Made by a program: the position numbers and the translations under genes
Assembly (NCBI GenBank): GCA_031418215.1
Contig: JANOXC010000194.1
Location: 1 to 6,074, forward strand
DNA length: 6,074 bases
Origin: JANOXC01 sp031418215
Lineage (GTDB): Bacteria > Bacteroidota > Bacteroidia > AKYH767-A > OLB10
Reading direction: 5' to 3'
Part shown: piece by piece, positions 1 to 5,200 of the stretch
Position numbering within the stretch: the stretch's first letter is position 1
Layout of the letters: each line of letters opens with the position of its first letter
Notes under the pieces: model-generated
The model's input: only the letters and a program-made list of their open reading frames with translations
Told to the model about the DNA's origin: nothing
Databases searched by the model: none

Positions 1-527
1 CAGGAGAGGGGATCAACATTACACATACTTATTTGAAACAGGGAATTTATAAAGTGTATGCCAATGCTAAAAGTGATAAAGGACAAGGAGGGGCTGTAAA
101 CAATGTTAATGTGTCGCCTTATCTTAAGTTAAAAATTTACCAGGTGAATGGAGGTGTTGCCAATCATCAGCCAAATGGATCGACATGGGATCCGGAACCC
201 GGTGAAACAAATCCTGATCTTTATTTTAAAATATTCAATTCAGCAGGAATAGAATTGACAGGAAGTGCAGGATATGCCCACGACCCAAATGTGTTAAGTA
301 CACAATACCCCATTAGCCCTATGGTGGGCATCACTGATTTTGATGGCTACTTTACAGTTTATTTTCTGGATTATGATTTAGGCAATTTAGAAGATGATAC
401 ACTCGGTATTTATAAATTTCGTCCCGCTGATTATTTCCGCGAATCCCTTTATTTTCCTGATCTATTTGTGATGACAGATTCAACAACAGGTGCAGGGATT
501 AATGTTAATGTGGTTTGGACAAATTGA
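1..527 (+). CDS. C-terminal part of a PKD-domain surface protein ending in a C2-like domain (5' partial)
   Basis: The reading frame is open to the left edge (first full codon at position 3), so the gene starts upstream and the TTG at 33 is an internal leucine codon. The first visible residues, GEGINITHTY followed by LKQGIYKVYANAKSDKG, have the form of the last strands of a PKD domain (H-T-Y, then G-x-Y-x-V). About 130 residues follow. They contain NGSTWDPEPGETNPDLYFKI and, further on, FLDYDLGNLEDDTLGIYKF, which resembles a C2-type beta-sandwich: a W-D...PDLY strand early and a D-Y-D...DD.LG acidic loop late, a pattern that often binds calcium. The protein ends VVWTN with no T9SS sorting tail, so it may be a lipoprotein or outer-surface protein whose signal lies upstream. 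Function is unknown. PKD assignment is fairly sure; the C2-like call is inference from pattern. Confidence 0.75.
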   Translation, partial: GEGINITHTYLKQGIYKVYANAKSDKGQGGAVNNVNVSPYLKLKIYQVNGGVANHQPNGSTWDPEPGETNPDLYFKIFNSAGIELTGSAGYAHDPNVLSTQYPISPMVGITDFDGYFTVYFLDYDLGNLEDDTLGIYKFRPADYFRESLYFPDLFVMTDSTTGAGINVNVVWTN

Positions 528-540
528 TTTCAAATTTCTG

Positions 541-662
541 TTGACCTCCAGAGCGTCAGCGAAGGATCTCACGATCATCATGAATAAGAGATTCCTGTTG
601 CATAACAGCTATATTCTGAGAAGGATAATCCAGAGATGCTTCACTTGCGTTCTGCATGACAA
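541..662. repeat. Intergenic element with 30-bp imperfect inverted terminal arms and inner hairpins
   Basis: The left arm (541-570) and the reverse complement of the right arm (633-662) match at 22 of 30 positions. Both carry the core GA(G/A)CG-x-(C/A)AG-x-GAAG-x-ATCTC. Between them lie a hairpin of AGGATCTC (563-570) with GAGATTCCT (588-596, one bulge), a perfect CTGTT-GCAT-AACAG stem-loop (595-608) and a short GGAT-A-ATCC palindrome (623-631). From memory, the arm sequences resemble a widespread family of intergenic repeats that conceptually translate to HPERSEGS-like peptides in many Bacteroidota genomes. It lies between the upstream gene's stop and the permease promoter, so it could act as a structured 3' end. 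It has no coding capacity of note. Confidence 0.6.
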
Positions 663-703
663 AATTTAACATGATATGCTTTTAACAATTTCTAAAATTA
701 CTA

Positions 704-735
704 TTTGTGATGTATCAAAAAAGAGTTTACTTTTA
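704..735 (+). promoter_or_regulatory. Predicted Bacteroidota-type promoter of the permease gene
   Basis: TTTG at 704-707 (-33 element) is followed after 20 bases by TACTTTTA at 728-735, one mismatch from the TAnnTTTG -7 consensus of Bacteroidota. Transcription would start about 4-8 bases after the -7 box, at roughly 739-743, which is where the GTG start codon lies. The mRNA would then be leaderless or nearly so. Boxes are read by eye; AT-rich DNA gives chance matches. Confidence 0.45.
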
Positions 736-742
736 GCACCCT

Positions 743-2074
743 GTGAGCCAACTGGAAAAAGGAAATAAAAAAGTAATCCGTGCATGGACCATGTTTGACT
801 GGGCCAACTCTTCCTATTCACTCGTTATTACCTCTGCATTGTTCCCTATTTATTTTAATGCTGTTACCACCACTGAAACTTCAAAGGACGTTGTGTTTTT
901 AGGAAGGACGTTCAACAGTGATTCTTTACAAACCTATACCATCTCTCTTGCCTTTTTAATTATTGCCGCGCTCTCACCTTTGTTATCATCGATGGCAGAT
1001 TACAGCGGCAAGAAAAAGAAATTCATGTTTTTCTTCAGCACGATGGGTGCAATATCCTGTTCAGCACTATTCTTTTTCAAAGGACTCGACACTTTATATA
1101 TTGGTGTATTTGGAAGTTTGTTAGCAGCAATTGGATGGGCAGGCAGTATTGTGTTCTACAATGCATTTCTTCCGGAGATAGCAGAACCGGCCGACCAGGA
1201 CAAAGTCAGTGCACAAGGATTTTCCATGGGATATATTGGTAGTTCGTTATTATTGATTTTTTCATTGACGATGATTATGTGTCCGCAATGGTATGGCAAC
1301 ATTGAAAGTGGTTTTGCAACACGATTGGGATTTTTATTGGTGGGAGTTTGGTGGTTTGGTTTTGCACAGATCACTTTTAAATATTTACCTGATAATCCAT
1401 TCAACAGAAAGCCAACCGGAAATATTTTTTCAAAAGGATACCTGGAGTTGCAAAAGGTGTGGAGTGAATTAAAGCATACTCCCCGATTGAAAAGTTTTTT
1501 AGCATCCTTCTTCTTTTACAACATGGGAACACAAACAGTGATGTTTGTAGCAACGCTATTCGGCACCAGTGAATTAAAACTAGATTCATCCATCTTAATT
1601 ATTATCATCCTCATCATTCAGTTTGTAGGTATTGCAGGTGCGACCTTATTCTCTCGTTTGAGTAAACGTTTTGGCAACATCAAAGCACTGAAAATTGCCA
1701 TCTTCATCTGGATCTTCATCTGTATCGGTGCCTGGTTCTGCGACAAGCGTTTTGGTGTGAATGAACAGAATATGTTTATCGGGCTTGCCGCTGTTGTCGG
1801 AATGGTGATGGGTGGAGTGCAAGCCTTGTCACGTTCAACTTATTCGAAATTGTTGCCTGAAACAATTGATCACGCTTCTTATTTTAGTTTTTATGATGTC
1901 TGTGATAAGCTCGGAACTGTTCTTGGAACCTTCGCTTTCGCTTATATCAATGAATTTACCGGAAGCATGCGCAACTCCATCGTTGTATTGATTGTGTTTT
2001 TTATTGTGGGGTTGGTGCTATTGAGAAAAGCAATAGATAAGAGTAATTTGAAAACTGTAATTGCAAACTCGTAA
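743..2074 (+). CDS. MFS transporter, UMF1/Atg22-like family
   Basis: This 443-residue integral membrane protein has about 12 hydrophobic segments (roughly residues 18-38, 63-84, 93-113, 118-140, 160-180, 193-212, 248-273, 283-303, 315-333, 343-363, 385-403 and 411-428), with a hydrophilic loop around 213-247 between the two halves. The N-terminal RAWTMFDWANSSYSLVI (13-29), the motif-A-like DYSGKKKK (86-93) and the late QALSRSTYSKLLPE...YFSFYDVCDKLG stretch (360-391) are typical of bacterial UMF1 permeases related to yeast Atg22. Substrate is not known for the bacterial members; amino acid or peptide efflux is suggested only by the yeast vacuolar relative. The start is GTG at 743: the frame is closed by TAG at 734-736, and the next ATG (791) would remove the conserved RAW-x-x-FDWANS block. 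There is no Shine-Dalgarno. The gene stands alone, 107 bp before the next. Confidence 0.88.
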   Translation: MSQLEKGNKKVIRAWTMFDWANSSYSLVITSALFPIYFNAVTTTETSKDVVFLGRTFNSDSLQTYTISLAFLIIAALSPLLSSMADYSGKKKKFMFFFSTMGAISCSALFFFKGLDTLYIGVFGSLLAAIGWAGSIVFYNAFLPEIAEPADQDKVSAQGFSMGYIGSSLLLIFSLTMIMCPQWYGNIESGFATRLGFLLVGVWWFGFAQITFKYLPDNPFNRKPTGNIFSKGYLELQKVWSELKHTPRLKSFLASFFFYNMGTQTVMFVATLFGTSELKLDSSILIIIILIIQFVGIAGATLFSRLSKRFGNIKALKIAIFIWIFICIGAWFCDKRFGVNEQNMFIGLAAVVGMVMGGVQALSRSTYSKLLPETIDHASYFSFYDVCDKLGTVLGTFAFAYINEFTGSMRNSIVVLIVFFIVGLVLLRKAIDKSNLKTVIANS

Positions 2075-2079
2075 ATATG

Positions 2080-2112
2080 ATTGGTAAAAGAGATTAACTT
2101 TATTTACTTTTG
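2080..2112 (+). promoter_or_regulatory. Predicted Bacteroidota-type promoter of the Asp-box protein gene
   Basis: ATTG at 2080-2083, 21 bases, then TACTTTTG at 2105-2112, an exact fit to the TAnnTTTG -7 consensus. The start of transcription would be near 2117-2120, giving a 5' leader of about 60-65 bases before the ATG at 2182. The leader is AT-rich and shows no Shine-Dalgarno or clear riboswitch fold. The promoter begins only a few bases after the permease stop codon, so the two genes are probably separate transcription units. Confidence 0.6.
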
Positions 2113-2181
2113 ATATATTAATTATAGTCAATGTGATTTCTTAATAAAGGTATAAAATGGCTATACTTAAATCATATTATC

Positions 2182-4236
2182 ATGAAAAAATTTCTATTCA
2201 TTTGTTCTTTACTGGTTCTTTCATATACTTCAAATGCTCAATGGGTTCAAACGAATGGTCCGGAAGGAGGCAGATTCAGTTCAATAGTAGCTTATGGTTC
2301 CTATTTGCTGGCCGGTAGTTTTTTTGATGGGGTTTATTTATCTGCTGATTCAGGTAGTACCTGGATTGCAAAAAACAATGGATTAAATCCAAATGGCTTG
2401 CAGGTGAGTCATATATATTGTATGGATTCAGGTATTTTTATTAGTACTTCTCAGGGGTTTTATAAATCAATTGATACATGCAATTCATGGACTTCAATTA
2501 ATAATGGGCTGACTTCCTGGAATGGTAGAATTTCTATGACATCTATAGGCTCATGTCTGTTTGCAGGAGTTTCGGGAGTTGGGCTATTTAAATCAACGGA
2601 TAGCGGAGCAAATTGGCTCTATGTCAACAGTCTTGGAGTTGAAACTTTAATTTCGATTGGCACTAATCTGTATGCTGGTACAAATGGAAATGGTGTTCTA
2701 ATGTCTGCAGATTCCGGCCACACATGGAATCCTGTTAATAATGGTTTAACCAGCGGGGTTATTTTTTCATTATCGTCAATAGGCAATTGCATTTTTGCTG
2801 TTACAAATGGAAATGGTGTTTTTTTATCTAAAGATTCCGCAAATTCGTGGACTGCAGTAAATAATGGCTTGCCGTCTTTTGCTACTAGTTCATCTTCAGT
2901 ATCAGGAACACATCTTTATGTAAGTACAATCTTTGAAGGCCTTTTTTTATCAATGGATTCAGGAAACACATGGATGAATATTAATTATAATGTGCCTTAC
3001 GCATATGATTATATTGTAGCTGAATTAGGCACAAAGGTAATTATGGAAAGTGCTGGTGGTGGGATATTTACATCTGATTTCAATTCGAATTTCTGGTTTA
3101 ATGCAAATAATGGCTTACCTGTCCGTTCTGACGTTTTTGCTTTGTCTGCTCTTGGAACAAATCTTTTTGCGTCAACGTGGGGTGGAGGGATATTTTTATC
3201 CAATGATAACGGTAATAAGTGGACATCAATTAATAATGGTTTATTGAACCAGTATATCCCGGCAATTGTCATTAATATTTCAAAAGTCTACATTGCAAAT
3301 GGCGATGATGGTGTATTTTATTCTTCAGACACTGGTAAAACATGGATTGCAACTAATAACAGTTTAATATCTTCAGCATGTCAATCACTGGCTGTTGATG
3401 GCGCAAATTTATACTTGGGAACATGGGATGGAGTTTATATTTCTAACGATTCTGGCAATACATGGGTACCAATGAATAATGGATTACCTCCTAATGCTGA
3501 TATTTTGGCAATTGCAGCAATAGGAACAAATATTTTTGCAGCTTTATATGGAGATGATGTTTATGTTTCAAATGATTCTGGCTTTTCCTGGACACCTACT
3601 AATCTTGCGTGGCCCCAAAATAATATAGATTTTTATAATTTTTTAGTGGATGGCACTGATATATATGTTGGTTATACATATGGGTTAAGCTTATCAAAAG
3701 ACACAGGTAAAACATGGATTAACATTGGTAATGGATTGCTTGGTTATGGCGCCAGTACACTTCTAATGGATAATTCAGGAATTTTTGCAGGTACTTATGG
3801 TGGCGGTATTTTTTATTCTTCAGATACAGGACTTACATGGTCGTCAATAAATTCTGGATTATCAGGGCTATATCCAATATCTGGCCTTGTCAAAAACGGA
3901 TCCGGTTTATTTGCAGCAACAAAGCTTAGTGGCGTATTAGTGAACAACGGGATATTATCAGGAATAAACGAAAGAATTAAAGAAAACTTAAGCTTAAGAA
4001 TTTATCCCAATCCATTAAATCAAAGTGATGTTTTTACAATTTCGATTGGAAAACAGATTAGTAATGGAGAAATTAATATATATAATTTGTTGGGCGAAAA
4101 AGTATATTCAGAAAATAATATCTCAACATCTTCTGATTTTTCAAATAAGATTCGTTTAAATCAACCATGCGGCATTTATTTCATAAAACTAACTACTAGC
4201 GGTAATCAATACTCTGGTAAACTAATCATTGATTAG
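2182..4236 (+). CDS. Secreted Asp-box (BNR/sialidase-type) beta-propeller protein with T9SS sorting domain
   Basis: This 684-residue protein starts with a clear Sec signal peptide: MKK, a hydrophobic core, then SNA-QW with probable cleavage after A19. Residues 54-553 hold 13 Asp boxes of the form S-x-D-x-G-x-T-W, spaced 37-42 residues apart and mostly followed by NNGL. Such repeats build beta-propellers as in sialidases, Vps10/sortilin and Ycf48. The Asp box is structural, so the fold does not imply glycosidase activity, and I see no sialidase arginine triad or FRIP motif. Residues 604-684 form a type A T9SS C-terminal sorting domain: RIYPNP at 606-611, INIYNLLGEKVY at 631-642, GIYFIKL at 664-670, then a basic GKLIID end. 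The protein should be exported by Sec, moved through the outer membrane by T9SS, and released or attached to the surface. A binding or adhesion role is inference. It has its own promoter. Confidence 0.9.
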   Translation: MKKFLFICSLLVLSYTSNAQWVQTNGPEGGRFSSIVAYGSYLLAGSFFDGVYLSADSGSTWIAKNNGLNPNGLQVSHIYCMDSGIFISTSQGFYKSIDTCNSWTSINNGLTSWNGRISMTSIGSCLFAGVSGVGLFKSTDSGANWLYVNSLGVETLISIGTNLYAGTNGNGVLMSADSGHTWNPVNNGLTSGVIFSLSSIGNCIFAVTNGNGVFLSKDSANSWTAVNNGLPSFATSSSSVSGTHLYVSTIFEGLFLSMDSGNTWMNINYNVPYAYDYIVAELGTKVIMESAGGGIFTSDFNSNFWFNANNGLPVRSDVFALSALGTNLFASTWGGGIFLSNDNGNKWTSINNGLLNQYIPAIVINISKVYIANGDDGVFYSSDTGKTWIATNNSLISSACQSLAVDGANLYLGTWDGVYISNDSGNTWVPMNNGLPPNADILAIAAIGTNIFAALYGDDVYVSNDSGFSWTPTNLAWPQNNIDFYNFLVDGTDIYVGYTYGLSLSKDTGKTWINIGNGLLGYGASTLLMDNSGIFAGTYGGGIFYSSDTGLTWSSINSGLSGLYPISGLVKNGSGLFAATKLSGVLVNNGILSGINERIKENLSLRIYPNPLNQSDVFTISIGKQISNGEINIYNLLGEKVYSENNISTSSDFSNKIRLNQPCGIYFIKLTTSGNQYSGKLIID
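2341..3840 (+). repeat. Thirteen tandem Asp-box repeats of about 41 codons
   Basis: Asp boxes start at residues 54, 96, 138, 175, 216, 257, 298, 340, 381, 421, 463, 505 and 546 of the encoded protein, giving steps of 42, 42, 37, 41, 41, 41, 42, 41, 40, 42, 42 and 41. Each unit reads roughly: strand, I-G-(T/N)-x-(L/I)-(F/Y)-A, G-x-G-(V/I)-(F/Y)-x-S-x-D-S-G-x-T-W, then N-N-G-L. The second unit has Cys in place of Gly (SIDTCNSW). The seventh (residues 298-305) keeps the final Trp but has lost most of the motif. Confidence 0.85.
2674..2820 (+). repeat. Direct DNA repeat between Asp-box units 4 and 5
   Basis: The 24 bases at 2674-2697 recur at 2797-2820 with one mismatch (23 of 24), including 18 identical bases. 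The offset is exactly 123 bp, or 41 codons, which is one propeller blade. Both copies encode TNGNGV. This is the clearest sign at DNA level of a relatively recent blade duplication or of gene conversion between blades. Confidence 0.7.
3991..4233 (+). other. T9SS type A C-terminal sorting domain (region within the Asp-box protein)
   Basis: Residues 604-684 carry the usual landmarks of the Por secretion system tail: Y-P-N-P near the start, a central I-x-I-Y-N-L-L-G-E-x-V-Y strand, L-x-x-x-G-I-Y-F-I-K-L near the end and a terminal K-L-I-I-D. The length of about 80 residues is normal for this family. In characterised species the domain is cut off by the PorU sortase on export. The T9SS machinery itself is not in this window. 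Confidence 0.88.
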
Positions 4237-4237
4237 T
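4221..4237. other. Perfect short palindrome overlapping the stop codon of the Asp-box gene
   Basis: ACTAATC-ATT-GATTAGT forms a 7-bp stem with a 3-base loop, and the TAG stop (4234-4236) sits inside the right arm. No U-tract follows directly; the nearest T-rich run is about 20 bases on. It could be a weak 3'-end hairpin, but it is AT-rich and may be chance. Confidence 0.3.
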
Positions 4238-4267
4238 AGCATAGTAGAGTAAATTGATTATTTTGTA

Positions 4268-4275
4268 TAAATTCG
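4268..4275 (+). promoter_or_regulatory. Possible -7 promoter box of the LutA-like gene
   Basis: TAAATTCG differs at one position from TAnnTTTG and lies 38 bases before the ATG at 4313, a usual distance for this phylum. No convincing TTTG or TTG is found 19-21 bases upstream, so this is weaker than the other two promoters. The short 76-bp gap and lack of a strong terminator also leave read-through from the Asp-box gene possible. Confidence 0.35.
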
Positions 4276-4312
4276 CCCCATCTTTCCTGGAAAAAATCAG
4301 AAGAATAAATTA

Positions 4313-5035
4313 ATGATCGTAGATATTTTCATCCCCTGCTACATGGACCAGTTTTATCCTGAAACAGCGGCTAATATGGTTAAGGTATTGGAGCGTTTAG
4401 GATGTGGCGTAAATTATCATCCTGACCAAACCTGTTGCGGACAACCAGCATATCTTGATGGTTATTGGGATCAATCCAAGGAAGTAGGTGAGAAGCTTAT
4501 CCATGAATTTCAGAATGACCGTTATATTGTTTGTCCTTCGGCTTCTTGTACAGCAATGATTAAAAATCATTATGTCTCTTTGTTTCACAATGCCGCATTG
4601 CACAATGAATATAAATCAGTGCAAAAAAATGTGATTGAATTTTCTGAATTTCTGGTAACAGTTTTAAATGTGACGGACATTGGCGCAAAACTCGACATCA
4701 CCGCAACTTATCACGATTCCTGCAGTGCTTTGCGTGAGTTAAAAATCAAAGATGCGCCAAGAACACTTTTGCAAAAGGTGCGTGGTTTGAAACTAACAGA
4801 AATGGCAGATACAGAATTATGTTGCGGAGCCGGAGGAGGTCTTCCACAAAAATTTGAATCCATTGCTGTTGACCTCGGCGAACAAAAAATAAAGAATGCA
4901 GAGAATACAGAAGCGCAGGTTATTATCTCAACTGATTATTTATGCCTCATGCATTTGCAGGGCATTTTACACAAGCAACAAAAATCATTAAAGGTGATGC
5001 ATCTTGCAGATGTGCTTGCTTCCGGCTGGGAGTGA
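4313..5035 (+). CDS. lutA: LutA/YkgE-type (Fe-S)-binding protein with two CCG domains
   Basis: This 240-residue protein is close in length to LutA of Bacillus and YkgE of E. coli and reads alike throughout (LERLGC near 26-31, CCGQPA at 41-46, VRGL at 156-159, KVMHLADVL near 227-235). It has two cysteine-rich CCG domains of the heterodisulfide reductase B/glycolate oxidase type. The first uses C9, C41-C42-G and C79 with an extra C74; the second uses C137, C170-C171-G and C211, where the first Cys of the usual CxxC is D208. LutA works with LutB and LutC in an L-lactate dehydrogenase complex that passes electrons from lactate, probably at the inner face of the membrane. Neither partner is adjacent here. 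ATG at 4313 gives the expected N-terminus (MIVDIFIPCYMD); no Shine-Dalgarno. Another CCG-domain oxidoreductase role is possible. Confidence 0.85.
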   Translation: MIVDIFIPCYMDQFYPETAANMVKVLERLGCGVNYHPDQTCCGQPAYLDGYWDQSKEVGEKLIHEFQNDRYIVCPSASCTAMIKNHYVSLFHNAALHNEYKSVQKNVIEFSEFLVTVLNVTDIGAKLDITATYHDSCSALRELKIKDAPRTLLQKVRGLKLTEMADTELCCGAGGGLPQKFESIAVDLGEQKIKNAENTEAQVIISTDYLCLMHLQGILHKQQKSLKVMHLADVLASGWE

Positions 5036-5198
5036 AGTAGTACCTGGTACTGAATATTTAGTATTGAGACTAAATTCGTTAAGATTTTAAAGCCATTATT
5101 TATTTGCAAGAGTTCGATTTTGATTTTAAATAATTATTTTTTCAATTAAAATTATGCCCAATACCCAATACCCAATACTCTTTTCTCCGAACTCCCAA
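5036..5198. other. AT-rich gap between convergent genes with weak palindromes
   Basis: This gap must end transcription from both sides. It holds AGTACC-T-GGTACT (5039-5051) just after the lutA-like stop, ATTTAG/CTAAAT (5056-5061 with 5070-5075), ATTTTAA/TTAAAAT (5123-5129 with 5146-5152) and the palindrome AAATAATTATTT (5128-5139) followed by T residues. None is a GC-rich intrinsic terminator; the last two could serve as a weak two-way terminator. No gene is seen here. Confidence 0.35.
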
Positions 5199-5200
5199 CT
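5157..5200. repeat. Heptanucleotide tandem repeat (CCCAATA x3 plus degenerate units) running into the purB stop codon
   Basis: CCCAATA is repeated three times without error at 5157-5177. After a short T/C-rich stretch, two related heptamers follow, CTCCGAA (5185-5191) and CTCCCAA (5192-5198), and CT at 5199-5200. On the minus strand those last two bases are part of the TAG stop of purB (5199-5201). Repeats of this kind can change copy number by slippage and seem to have entered right up to the gene end. Confidence 0.65.

Noticed and set aside
33..35. TTG at 33 as start of the first gene
   Set aside because: The frame is open to the window edge and the residues before it (GEGINITHTY) complete a PKD-type strand, so TTG is an internal Leu codon.
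580..669. A 29-codon ATG reading frame inside the inverted-repeat element (MNKRFLLHN...)
   Set aside because: It lies wholly within the element, its sequence is explained by the hairpin arms and its composition is not gene-like. Peptides of this kind are commonly mis-annotated from such repeats.
1156..1589. Two minus-strand frames within the permease gene
   Set aside because: They are antisense to a clear UMF1 permease, with no recognisable motifs or promoter.
3009..3272. Overlapping frames on both strands within the Asp-box gene (3009-3272 minus, 3050-3247 plus)
   Set aside because: They lie inside a strongly supported repeat protein and arise from its repetitive composition.
2182..4236. 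Sialidase (neuraminidase) as product of the Asp-box gene
   Set aside because: Asp boxes are structural. No FRIP motif, arginine triad or Tyr/Glu nucleophile pair is apparent, and the box number is far too high for a sialidase.
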